DNA from: Clostridiales bacterium
GTDB lineage: Bacteria; Bacillota; Clostridia; TANB77; CAG-508
Assembly (NCBI GenBank): GCA_015056485.1
Contig: SVGD01000006.1
Location: forward strand, 1 to 64,000
Direction: 5' to 3'
Length of the DNA stretch: 64,000 nt
Part shown: positions 48,507-60,100 of the stretch, in pieces
Layout of the letters: the number at the start of each line of letters is the position of its first letter
Position numbering within the stretch: position 1 is the first letter of the stretch
Made by a program: the position numbers and the translations under genes
The notes under the pieces: model-generated
What the model saw: the letters and a program-made list of their open reading frames with translations, nothing else
Told to the model about the DNA's origin: nothing
Database searches by the model: none

Positions 48507-49412
48507 ATGATATTTAAAGATTATTATAAAATATTAGGTTTAGATACTAATAAAGTAACTCCAGAACAAGTGAAATTAGCATTCAGAGAACAAGCAAAAA
48601 AATATCACCCAGATGTTAATAATGGAAATGACCAATATGAAGATAGATTTAAAGACATAAATGAAGCATATAAAGTATTATCTTCTGCACAAAGCAAAAG
48701 AAAATATGACAGAATGTGGATATCTCATGTAGGTAAAAGAAAAATAGCATATGAAACTAGTAAAAGAGAAAAAGGCTCAGCTTTTAGTGAGTTTTTTACT
48801 ATGTTTTTTGGTGAAGACGAACAAAGTAAAGAAAATGATAGCAATAAAAATATAAAAAAGAAAAATCCTATTAGAGGTGAAAATGTTGAAACTGAAATAG
48901 AAATAGGATTAGAAGATGCCTTTTATGGAGTGGATAAAAGAATTTCATTAAGAGCAGTAGATGGAAATTTAAAAACTTTTGCTGTAAAAGTACCTGCTGG
49001 AATTAGAAGTGGAGAAAAAATAAGATTACTAGGACAAGGTAAAAAAGGACAAAATGGTGGAAAAAATGGTGATTTATTTATTAAAATAAATATAAAAAAT
49101 AGTAGTAAATTTAGATTAGATGGATATAATTTAGAAACAGATTTATATTTATCGCCATGGGAAGCGGCATTAGGAAAAAGAGTTAATATTGACACAATAG
49201 ATGATACTGTTGCAGTATATGTTCCACCAGGTATTCAAAGTGGAGAAAGGGTAAAAATTGCACAAAAAGGATATAAAGATGGACAAGGTAGCAGAGGAGA
49301 TTTAATTGCTGAAATAAAAACAGTAGTACCTAAAAAATTAACAGAGGAAGAAAAAGAATTATTTGAGAAATTAAAAAACATTTCTCAATTCAATCCTAGA
49401 AATGATAAATAG
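48507..49412 (+). CDS. DnaJ-family co-chaperone (CbpA-like)
   Basis: A 301-aa protein: J-domain at 4-72 with HPD (KKYHPDVN), then directly the two C-terminal substrate-binding beta domains (VETEIEIGLEDAFYGVDKRISLR; VYVPPGIQSGERVKI). The Cys-rich zinc domain and Gly/Phe linker of DnaJ proper are missing. It would stimulate DnaK. Start at 48507 with SD GGAGG 8 nt upstream. Confidence 0.9.
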   Translation: MIFKDYYKILGLDTNKVTPEQVKLAFREQAKKYHPDVNNGNDQYEDRFKDINEAYKVLSSAQSKRKYDRMWISHVGKRKIAYETSKREKGSAFSEFFTMFFGEDEQSKENDSNKNIKKKNPIRGENVETEIEIGLEDAFYGVDKRISLRAVDGNLKTFAVKVPAGIRSGEKIRLLGQGKKGQNGGKNGDLFIKINIKNSSKFRLDGYNLETDLYLSPWEAALGKRVNIDTIDDTVAVYVPPGIQSGERVKIAQKGYKDGQGSRGDLIAEIKTVVPKKLTEEEKELFEKLKNISQFNPRNDK

Positions 49413-49444
49413 ACATTAAAAGTAAACATAATACGGAAAATCCG

Positions 49445-49474
49445 TTGACAGAATCAGCCTTTATGGTGTATAAT
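49445..49474 (+). promoter_or_regulatory. Promoter of the 49.5-52.3 kb operon
   Basis: Consensus TTGACA (49445-49450), 18-nt spacer, TATAAT (49469-49474), about 64 nt upstream of the first gene. Confidence 0.8.
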
Positions 49475-49537
49475 ATTAGAGTAATAATATACATAAGATA
49501 AAGAGCATTAATATTTGGAAAAAGAGAGGTGCTTTAG

Positions 49538-50104
49538 ATGGAAAATAGCTTACAGGGCAAACACTTTAGTATAACTGACCCACAAAATGTTAGTACAGTA
49601 ATATATCAAGTAAACAAAACGGAAAAAGAATACTTAAGTTTTGCGCCAAAATTCACTATTGAAAGGCTAGAATATACTGAGGAAATGGTTGGCGAAAAGA
49701 AAAAGAAAACTTTTTACGTGAATGAACCAGACCCAGATGGAAGTAAACTAGTAATATTATCTTTTGCTAAAGAAAAAGTTGTAATAAATAATGGTGTTTT
49801 AGACGAAAATAAAATTACAATCTCAAAAAAACCAATGCCATTTAAATTTAAAACATTATATTCAGAGCAAGAGATGGAATATAAAGAATTTACATATACA
49901 CCAAATTTAAAAAGGCCAATTACTATAATTGACCCAGAAACTACAGAAGAAATAAAACCAATATTGTATATGGATGAAAAAACAAATGAAGTAAAAGGAA
50001 AATGCAAATTAAAACCTTATAAAAGTTATTTTGCATTTGAAATAAGAGAAAATGATGACAAATCTGTCGATATAGTAGGAGGAAATCCTGTAATAGAAAA
50101 TTAA
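49538..50104 (+). CDS. Unknown soluble protein upstream of VirD4-like gene
   Basis: A 188-aa protein, SD AGAGGTG. No signal peptide or membrane segment. Rich in Lys, Glu, Thr and Pro, with beta-type stretches (KFTIERLEYTEEM; PITIIDPETTEEIKPILYMD). I do not recognise the family. It is 14 nt before the 60-aa gene and in the same operon as a VirD4-like ATPase, so a role as substrate, chaperone or partner of the secretion system is possible. Confidence 0.7.
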   Translation: MENSLQGKHFSITDPQNVSTVIYQVNKTEKEYLSFAPKFTIERLEYTEEMVGEKKKKTFYVNEPDPDGSKLVILSFAKEKVVINNGVLDENKITISKKPMPFKFKTLYSEQEMEYKEFTYTPNLKRPITIIDPETTEEIKPILYMDEKTNEVKGKCKLKPYKSYFAFEIRENDDKSVDIVGGNPVIEN

Positions 50105-50118
50105 GGAGGATGTAAAAA

Positions 50119-50301
50119 ATGTCTAGATTAGGAATAGCAGAGAAATTTAGAAAAAAACTTGAAAGAACAAGAGAAATGGGACCTGATTTAAGAGGTGTAA
50201 AAATACAAGAAGGAGATGGAACATATAATATAACAGCTGCACGAAGAAGGGCTAACTTTTCAAGAGGAAATGTTCAACAAGAATCAGGAAGAGATAGATA
50301 A
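50119..50301 (+). CDS. Small basic protein upstream of VirD4-like gene
   Basis: A 60-aa, Arg-rich protein beginning MSRLGIAEKFRKKLERTREM and ending QQESGRDR. SD AAGGAGGA. Arg codons are AGA, CGA and AGG. No recognised domain; its position between an unknown protein and the coupling ATPase suggests it belongs to the same system. Confidence 0.65.
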   Translation: MSRLGIAEKFRKKLERTREMGPDLRGVKIQEGDGTYNITAARRRANFSRGNVQQESGRDR

Positions 50302-50323
50302 TTACTAAAGAAAAGGTGATTTT

Positions 50324-52298
50324 ATGGGATATAAAATTAGAAATACAATTAAAAAGAGTAAAATGGTGTTTGTAGTAATGGCCGTAGTGTGGATTGCACT
50401 AGGAATATTACTAATGGCACCTATTGCCGTTAGTTTAGTAGAAAGTTTAGAATCTACAGCTAGCGGTACTTTTGATTCTAATAACTTTTTTAGCATATTA
50501 TTTACAAAGTTTGGTACAATAGGAAGTAATATGGGAAAGGTATTTAGACCAAAATATATATCAACTTATGGTAAATGTATGGGATGGTGTACTTTTGGTG
50601 TATTAGTTTTAGGTATATATGGAATGCTAAAATCAATGCCTAGAAACGAATATACAGATATTGAACATGGTTCAAGTGATTGGAGTACAAATAAAGAAAA
50701 GTATAAAATTTTAAGTCCAAACAAAGGAATTTTATTAGCTGAAAAACATTATTTGCCTGTAGATAAACGAGGAAACGTAAATGTTATGGTAGTAGGACGG
50801 TTCAGGTTCTGGTAAATCTGCATCTTACGTTATACCAAATGCATATCAATTATTAGGTTCTTATGTTTTTACTGACCCTAAAGGTGAATTATATGATAAA
50901 ACAGCAGGATATTTAAAGAGTCAAGGATATGATATAAAAATATTAAACTTAGTAAATCCAGAAAATAGTGATGGATACAATCCATTATTACATATTGAAA
51001 GTGAAATAGATGTCGACGTTATTGCAAACACAATTGTAAAAGGACAAAAAGATGATAAAGCAGGTTCTACAGCTGACCCATATTGGGATGATATGGCAGA
51101 AATGCTATTAAAAGCTCTAATTTATTATTTATTAGCAACAAGACCAGAAGAAGAACAAAGTTTAGCAAGTTGTGCAGAACTTGTAAGAGCAGCTAATAAT
51201 AATGGTGGAGGAAACTTACTTACAGAACTTATGAATCAATTACCATATGACCATCCAGCTAGAATGTTCTATAAATCTATAGAAATAGCTCCAGAAAAAA
51301 CATATGGATCAATTCTTTCATCACTTCAATCAAAATTAGGTAAATTTGATTCAAGTAAAATTGCAAATTTAACATCAACAAATACAATAAATTTTGAAGA
51401 TATAGGAAGAAAGAAAACAGCTGTATATGTAATTTCATCAGATACTCATACAGCATATGATTTTATACTTACAATATTCTTCTCACAAATGATTCAACAC
51501 TTATATGATTTTGCTGATAAAAGTGGAGGAGCATTACCTCAACCTACATACTTTATATTAGACGAGTTTGCTAACATTGGTAAAATCCCTGATTTTGATA
51601 AAAAAATATCAACATCAAGAAGTAGAAAAATTTCATTTAGTGTTATTCTACAAAACTTAGACCAATTGGAAGCTGTTTATGAAAAATCATATGAAACAAT
51701 TATTGGTAACTGTGATACCACAATATTCTTAGGAAGTAACTCTCAAAAAACAGTTGAATATTTCTCTAAAGAAATGGGAGAAAAAACAATTGGAAGAGAT
51801 AGTTGGACAACGAATAAAGATAAACACATGTGGAAACAAGGATTTAATAAATCTGATACAGTAATGGCAAGAGCATTGATGACACCAGATGAGCTACGTA
51901 GATTAGATAATGATATGTGTATTATTCTTGAAAAAGGAATAAAACCTATAAAAGCACAAAAATATTATTACTTTAACTATAATACAGGAAAACTTGTTAA
52001 ACAATATGCAACTAGCCATAATGATATTGACCCAATAGACAGAGGAACATGGAGAAAATATAATCCATATAATCCTTATGTAGAAGAAAGTGATAAATCA
52101 AAAGATGAACCTTCAATAGATTCATTAGACTCATTAGATGATTTATTTGATGATGTAGATGATAATAAAACTAAACCAGTTGAAAACAATAAAAACAATT
52201 CTATAGATAATGATGAAGATTCAACATATGATATTCAAAAAGAATTAGAAGCAAAATTTGATGAGCTTTTCGGAGCACTAGATGACGACGATAATTAA
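50324..52298 (+). CDS. VirD4/TraG-type coupling ATPase, +1 frameshift in Walker A
   Basis: A second type IV coupling protein. Frame one (50324-50797) has two membrane segments (MVFVVMAVVWIALGILLMAP and YGKCMGWCTFGVLVLGIYGM) and the HGSSDWSTNKE block typical of VirD4/TraG, then ends VVGRFRFW-stop. Skipping one C (50798) gives VVGGSGSGKSASYVIPN, followed by TDPKGELYD, Walker B YFILDEFANIGKIPDF and SVILQNLDQLE. Combined length about 657 aa with an Asp-rich tail. No other disruption. The frame-two region reads through from 50799 to 52298 without an internal stop. Confidence 0.8.
50795..50804 (+). other. Candidate +1 frameshift site GGA-CGG-T
   Basis: The zero frame reads GGA CGG TTC AGG TTC TGG TAA. 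Skipping C gives GGA GGT TCA GGT TCT GGT AAA, the intact P-loop. It shares CGG-T with the site at 17528-17531. Confidence 0.5.
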
Positions 52299-52299
52299 T

Positions 52300-52331
52300 A
52301 AAAAATCACCCTTTAATGGGTGATTTTTTTT
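52300..52331. terminator. Bidirectional terminator
   Basis: AAAAATCACCC/GGGTGATTTTT between the VirD4-like gene and the convergent kinase gene. Confidence 0.88.
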
Positions 52332-54144
52332 ATTCTGGAATCTCTATATAGAAAGATGTCCCTTCTCCTTTTGTTGTTTCATATCTCATATTACCATTAA
52401 AATGTGCTTTAATGTTTGAATAAGACATAAACAATCCTAAACCAGTTCCATTTTTTCCTTTAGTTGTAATCATTTCTTTGAATAATTTATCTTTAACTTT
52501 ATCTGGTAATCCACCAGCATAATCTTGAATTTTTATTACTAACTTATTATTTTCTTGATATAAATGTAAGTCTATATTTTCATTTGGTTTTCCATTATAA
52601 GCTTGAATTGCATTTGAAATTATATTATTAACAACTTGTACTAAACTGTTAATATTTCCTGTGAATTCAATTGAATCATCAACTTTTACAAATGTATTTA
52701 AATTTACAATCGAATGTTTAAGCTCATGTCTCATTAAAATATCTACGTGTTTTACTAAATCTTTTGCAGTAAAACTATTTTTAGAGTTATCTGAAAATGT
52801 TACTGCTTGTCCTTTAACAGCTGTTATAACATCAGACATATAAGATAAATGAGTTTTAATTTTGTCAATCCATTCATCCATTTCATGAGCGATTTGATGA
52901 TGGTCTTCTTCAGTTACTTCTTCATCTCCAATAGAAGCATAATATTCTTTAGTTAAATCAGATAAACCTTCAGCGGCACCTGAAATTGACATTATTGGAG
53001 TTTTTAAGTTATGAGCAATACCTCCAATCATTTGTCCTAGTGTAGCTAAACGTTCTTGTTCAATCAATGTTTCTTGGTTAGATTTAATGGTTTGCATGTC
53101 TATAGTATGTTGAGTGATATCTTTTAAAAGTATAAGCGTTCCAAGAAAGGTTTTTTTTGAAAAAATACTGGTTACTTCTATATTAAAATATTTATTGTAG
53201 CTAGAAAAATGTTTTTCTAATTTTATAGTAATATTTTTTTGTTTTGCTTGAATAATTGTTTCAGATAGCCTTTGTGAAAAACTATCTCCTTTAGATAAAA
53301 TGTTGACGATTTCAAATAGATTTTTATTTCTTAAATCTTTATCTTGAATAGAAAACATTTTTAGGAAAGTTTGATTGAAATCAATAATATTATTGTCTTC
53401 ATTAATAACTATATAGGAGTCAGACATTCTATCAACAATTCTTTGCAATGCAATTGGTGTAGCACTTAAAAAGTTAAATTTAAAAATTGCTAAAGAGTAA
53501 AAGAAAACTGCAATAGCAAATGTAATAGGTGTAAGATATATTGTCATTGGAATTATACCTAATACACCTAAAGCATTTGTAATAATAGGGAAAAGACTTC
53601 CAATAAATACTAAAATAACTTGTCTTGAAAAGAACCCCGAATTTTTAATAGAGTAAGATATTAATATTGTTAGGCTTAGTAAGTATAATATATATGTATA
53701 TATAGAGTGAACGTAAAAATACATACCAAAAAGAGTTTCAGACATATCTGTTGAATATACTTTATAGAACAAATGGTGAGAATCATTTGTCCATAATAAA
53801 AGTAATGAGATTATTGGAATTACAAATAATAGTAAGGCCGGTGATTTTATTTTAAATTTTGTATTTGCAAATGTAAGTGATAGCATGAAAAATAACACTG
53901 GCATAAAACAAATTGGTATATATATAAAATAATCAAAATAAATAGGGTTTATTTCAAATCGGCTTGATAATGTGATTTGAAATAGCAAACCTAATATCCA
54001 AATTATAAAAAGTGAAAAAATTGCAAGGAAAATTTTGTGTAATTGATTTTTGTTTTTTTTACTTAAAACAGTTGATAAAATTAAAGTCATGATAAAACAA
54101 ATAATCATTAAAATAATAGTAGTACTTAATGATGCTAACATCAT
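52330..54144 (-). CDS. Sensor histidine kinase with 7TM N-terminal domain and PAS
   Basis: A 604-aa membrane kinase. About seven membrane segments in residues 1-225 fit the 7TM histidine-kinase N-terminal domain. A PAS domain follows (about 230-345), then H-box IAHNLKTP (about 378), N-box VVNNIISNAIQAY, and ATP motifs DYAGGLPD and GTGLGLFMSY. The start lies 10 nt after the NRPS stop, so the two are probably co-transcribed. No response regulator gene is adjacent. Confidence 0.9.
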   Translation of the reverse strand: MMLASLSTTIILMIICFIMTLILSTVLSKKNKNQLHKIFLAIFSLFIIWILGLLFQITLSSRFEINPIYFDYFIYIPICFMPVLFFMLSLTFANTKFKIKSPALLLFVIPIISLLLLWTNDSHHLFYKVYSTDMSETLFGMYFYVHSIYTYILYLLSLTILISYSIKNSGFFSRQVILVFIGSLFPIITNALGVLGIIPMTIYLTPITFAIAVFFYSLAIFKFNFLSATPIALQRIVDRMSDSYIVINEDNNIIDFNQTFLKMFSIQDKDLRNKNLFEIVNILSKGDSFSQRLSETIIQAKQKNITIKLEKHFSSYNKYFNIEVTSIFSKKTFLGTLILLKDITQHTIDMQTIKSNQETLIEQERLATLGQMIGGIAHNLKTPIMSISGAAEGLSDLTKEYYASIGDEEVTEEDHHQIAHEMDEWIDKIKTHLSYMSDVITAVKGQAVTFSDNSKNSFTAKDLVKHVDILMRHELKHSIVNLNTFVKVDDSIEFTGNINSLVQVVNNIISNAIQAYNGKPNENIDLHLYQENNKLVIKIQDYAGGLPDKVKDKLFKEMITTKGKNGTGLGLFMSYSNIKAHFNGNMRYETTKGEGTSFYIEIPE

Positions 54145-54154
54145 AAAACCCCCT

Positions 54155-57100
54155 TTAGATTATCTTTAGTAATTTTCGAATATATCGTTTGTTTATTTTA
54201 GCCCATTTAAAATGAATTTTATCAAGAAAATCTTTTGTAAAATCATTTTTTATTTTTATATTTGATTCATAGACTAAATTTTTATTTTTATCTAAATCAT
54301 TTGTTATATGAGATATTATATCCTTATTCTGTGACATTTGTAAATTCTTATTTAAAATATTTTTGAAGTTTTCATCAGATACAATCTCAATACTTCCTTT
54401 AGGAAGCATAGTTAATAAATCCTTTATATATACATGGTTTTGATTGTATAGATGAAGAACAGTAATATCACGGATAGAATGTTCAATACTTTTTATAACA
54501 GCTTTTGCTAATAAATCTACAGGAGTAAATTCAACATAGTTATTTAAGATATATTTTGGAATTGCTTTTAATTCCATAAACGCTTTTAATCTGTTTAAAA
54601 ACGCATTTTCATTTGCATTGGGTTGAAATTTTCCATCTGAAAATCTATTTGTTATATTTCCAACTCTTAAAATTAATCCATCTAATGAATTAGCTTCAAT
54701 ATTTTCTAAAACTAATCTTTCGGCTTCAAATTTGCTACGCACATATACATTATTCAAAGGTTGACCAATGTATAAATTATTTTCTTTAAAGAAAACATTT
54801 TTCTCAAAGTTATTAGATTGTATTCCTAAATCAGTTAATGTATTTCCAGAAACACTTATTGTAGAAATTTGAATTAATTTTTTATTAAATTTTAAGCAGA
54901 AATTTATTAAATTTTGAACACCAGTTACATTGATTTTTTCGAATTCAGTATAATCGCCATAATGTCTAACAATAGCAGCACTATTTATTACGCAATCAAT
55001 ATTTTTTGAAATTTCTTCTTGTTTAGACATACTTAACCCTAAATTTTCTTTTTCTAGGTCTGCTGTTATAACAAATAGTCTTTTATTTAGTAAAGCTGAA
55101 TATTTATCGTCAAAATAATGATTTAGTTTTTGCATAAGCTTTTCTTCAGTTGTAGTACTTGGGTCTTTACGCACTATACAATACACAGAAGAAGAGGTAT
55201 GGCTTAATAGATAATCTAAAATATGAGCTCCTAAAAATCCTGTCGAACCAGTTAAAAGTACATTTCCAATAGGATGTTTTTTTAGATTTTTAATAGATTT
55301 AGGAGTATTTGTACTTATCAATTTATCTATTTTAGAAAAATCATAATCTGGAGTGTAGTCATCAGAAGGTGATGATTCATTTAAACTATCAATTTTTTTT
55401 GCAAGTTCTCTAATCGTATTATGTTTAAAAATATCTGCATAAGATATATTAATATTTTCATTTAATAATTCTATTTGCATTTTTAAGGCTAAAATAGAAT
55501 CTCCACCAATTTCAAAGAAATTACTTTCAACACTAATAGGAGATAACCCTAAAAGAGTTTCCCATATTTTAGTAAGTTTTATTTCAGTTGATGTTTTCGC
55601 TGTTACAATTGTACTTTCATTTTTTAACACTTTAGGTAAAGGCAATTTTTGTCTATCAATTTTTCCATTTGGAGTATATTTAAAATCTTCCAATTGTATC
55701 AAAAATGATGGGACCATGTAATTAGGTAGAAATTTGCTTAAGTAATTTTTAAGCTCAGAAGTAGATATTCTTTCTTTAGATATAAAATATCCACAAAGAA
55801 TTTCCCTTTCTGCTGAATCTTTTTTTACACATACACAAACACTATCGATTTTTGGAAAATCTAAAATTTGTTTTTCAATTTCTCCTAGTTCAATTCTTAA
55901 ACCTCTAACTTTGACTTGGAAATCAGAACGTCCTATGTATTCAATTTCTCCATCAATAGTCCATTTTGCTAAATCTCCAGTATTATATATTTTCTCAGAT
56001 GGATTAAAAGGATTTTCAATAAATTTTTCTTGAGTTAATTTTGGTCTATTAAAATATCCACAAGATAATCCATCTCCACCAATATAAAGATTCCCAGGTA
56101 TGCCAATAGGAACAGGTTGTAATTTGTTATCTAAAATATATATACTTGTATTTACTATAGGTTGACCTATATTTATTGAGCTTAAGTTAGTTAAATCTTG
56201 AATAGTAGACCAGACAGTAGTTTCAGTAGGTCCATACATATTATATATATTAGCAGTAGTTAATTTTTGTAAATCAAATAATAGTTTTTCAGGGAAGCTT
56301 TCTCCACCAAGCATTATTACTTTTAATTTAGTAATATAATCTAAACTTTCTTCATCACTTAAAAGCAAGTTCATTCTTGCAGGAGTAGTTTGTATTATAT
56401 CAACAGAATGTTTTAAACATAATTCATTTAACAATTGAGGTATATTTTGTTCTGATTCATTTGCTAGAACAATTTTCATGCCATTTGTTAAAGGAAGCAA
56501 GCTTTCAAGCACAAATATATCAAAACACATAGTTGTTACAGATACAATTGTTCCATCTAAAGGTATTTTTCTTAAAGTTCCTACTATAAAGTTTGCAATA
56601 TTTTTATGAGAAATAGCAACCCCCTTAGGCTTACCAGTAGAACCTGATGTGTAAATAATATAAGCAATATCTTCAGGCTTATTTACAGTATCAAGATTTT
56701 CAATAGAATTTGAATATATTGTATTATTTGATAAATCTATAGCTAATGCTTGTGGTAAATTCTCAAAACTTGATAATATTTTTTCCTGAGTTAAAATAAA
56801 TTTTAATTTACTATCTTCTAAAATATATTTTATTCTACTTTCTGGATAAGTAGGGTCAATTGGAATGTATGAAGCACCTGATTTTAGTACTGCTAAAATA
56901 GAAATAATCATTTCTAAAGAACGATTTACCATAATACCAATAATATCGTTTCTAGAAATCCCATTATTTCTTAAATAATTAGCTAAACTATTAGCTTTTT
57001 CGTTTAATTCTTTATATGTTAAATTTTGATTCTCAAAAACAAGTGCAATATTATTAGGAGTTATAGATACTTGTTCTTCAAATAATTGAGAGATTGTCTT

Positions 57101-60100
57101 ATCTTTTGGATAATCTGCTTTTGTATTATTAAAATCATATAAAATTTTATTTTTTTCATTTTCTGAAAGCATACAAATATCAGCAATTTTTATATCTATA
57201 TTTTCAATAATTTCAGATAAAATATTTATATAATGTTTAGATAAATTTTCAATAAATTTTTGACTAAATAATTTAGTACAATATTCAAAAGACATTTCAA
57301 ACATATTATCTTTAGGGAATATTTCTAAAGACAAATCAAACTTTGAAATTTTAGTATCTGGAATATGATTTTCAGCAGTTATATCTTCAAAATCTAGTTT
57401 AGCATAACCTTTGTTTTGATAAATAAACATAGTATCAAATAGTGGACTTCTACTTGTATCTCTTTTTGGGCTTAATTTACTAACTAATTCATCAAATGGA
57501 TATGTTTGATATTTATAGCATTCTAAACATTGAACTTTTACTTGATTTAAGAAATCTTTAAAAGAATATTCATCATTTATAGAATTTCTTAAAGGTAAAG
57601 AATTTACAAACATACCGATTAAGTTTTGTAATTCAGGTAAGTCTCTTCCAACAATAGCAGAACCTATAACAATATCATCTTGACCGCTATATTTTGAAAG
57701 TAAAATATAATAGCAAGAAAGGAATAACATATAAGGAGTAATTCCTAATTTGTTTGAAAGTTCTTCTATTTTTTCTCTCATAGAAGCAGGAATTGAAGAA
57801 TATACTTTTTTACCCTCAAAAGATTGAACAGCAGGACGAGGATAGGTTAAAGGCATGTTAAGAACAGGTATGTCATTTTTAAATTGATTAACCCAAAAAT
57901 CCTCGGCTTCTTTATAAGAACCATTTTGTAATTGTTCATTTTCGAAACAAGCAAAATCTTTATAGGTAATTTGCAACTCGGGAAGTACTTCATCATTATA
58001 TAATTTACAAAGTTCATTTACTAAAATAGTAAGAGATGAACCATCAGAAATAATATGATGTATATCAACTAAAAGAAGAATTCTGTTGCTTGAACTAATT
58101 GGTATTAATTTTCCACGAATAAGTGGAGCTTTTGACAAGTCAAAAGGTTTAACAAATTCTTTAAAAGCTGATTTTATATTTTTAAGAGCAATTTCTTCCT
58201 CAGCAATTTCTAGCTTAAAAGATAAAGAAGGCTTTATTTTCTGTACTACATTTTCATTTTCAAGTTCAAAATATGTACGTAAAGATTCATGTCTTTGAAC
58301 TAAAGTATTAAAACATTTTTGAAGCTTTTTAACATCAGGGAAATTACTTAAAATAACACCACCTGGAATGTTGTATAAAGTTGAATCATTTCCTGCTATA
58401 TTACTTGCATAATATGTTCTTCTTTGTGCAGAAGAAACAGGATAAGAAGGAGCTTCTGCTACTCTTGGAATTGTAATTAAAGAAATTTTAGAAGACTTAG
58501 CTGCAATAAAGTCAGATAAATTCATTACAATAGGATTTTCTAAAATATCTTTAACGAAAACTTGTACATTAAATTCATTATAGATTTTAGTACATAAATT
58601 TATAGCAGTTAAAGAGTCTCCTCCCAAGTCAAAGAAAGAATCTTCAATACTAATTTCATCCATATTTATTAATTCTTTTAAAATATTAACTAATTTTAAA
58701 TCTGTATTGTTTCTTGGAGAAGCTGTGTCTTTACTAGAAACAGTAAGCTCAGGCTCAGGTAGTTTTTTTCTGTCTACTTTACCATTTGGAGTATATGGAA
58801 GTTTTTCTAACTGCATAAAATACTGAGGAACCATATATCCAGGAAGTTCTTTTCTTAGGGTGTCACGAATAAAGCTTGAATCGACGCTTCCCGTAGAAGT
58901 ATAATATGCACATAAGAATTCGTGATTGTTTTGCCCCACTTTTTTTACAACAACACAAGTAGAAATATTTTTTATATTTAAAAGCTTATGCTCAATTTCT
59001 TCAAGCTCAATTCTTAAACCTCTAATTTTAACTTGGTTATCACTTCTTCCTAAACACATAATTTCAGAATTTTCTAGGAAATAACCCATATCTCCAGATT
59101 TATACATAAGAGTGTTAGGTATAAAAGGATTGTTAATAAAGCTTTTAGAAGTTAATTCAGGATTATTTAAATAACCTTTACCAACACCATCGCCAGAAAT
59201 ATATAATTCACCTGCAATCCCAATAGGAACAGGTCTTAAAGCTTTGTCTAAAATATATATTTGAGTATTATCTAAAGGTTTACCTATAGTGATTTGTTCA
59301 TGGTTAGTAACATCTGTAAGAGTAGAAAATACAGTAGTTTCACTAGGCCCATAACCATTATATACTTTGCCATTAGTGATTTTTTTAACAGCTTCAACTA
59401 AAGAAAGTGGAAGTTGCTCACCAGCTAAAGTAGTATATTTTATATTTTTTAAATTAGGTATTTCTGAAATATTATTCACTAATAATTGCATTCTTGAAGG
59501 AGTAGTTTGAATAATTTCAACATTATGCTCTGCAATTAAACTATCTAATAATCTTGGAATAGTTTGAGCTTCTTCACTAGCAATTACTAATTTCAATCCT
59601 CTTTGCAAAGAAATTAATGTTTCAAAAACGAATATATCAAAACTAACTGTTGTGACAGACACAATAGTTCTATATGAATTGTTTTTTAAATATTCAATAT
59701 AATTATTACAGTAATTAGTTAAATTAGATAAAGCTCTGTGATTTAAAACAACCCCTTTAGGCATACCAGTAGAACCAGAAGTGTAAATAATGTATGAAGT
59801 ATCATCAGGTTCATTTATATTATCTAAATTAGAATGATTTAAATTATATATTTTTGAATCTAAATCAACAAAAACTTTATTTTTAAACTTAATTTTATCA
59901 GCCAATTTATTAACAGTTAAAAGAAGTTTAGAATTACTATTATCAAGCATATAGTTAATTCTATCTTGTGGATATTCAGGGTCAATTGGAATGTATGAAG
60001 CACCTGATTTTAGTACTGCTAAAATAGAAATAATCATTTCTAAAGAACGATTTACCATAATACCAATAATATCGTTTCTAGAAATCCCATTATTTCTTAA

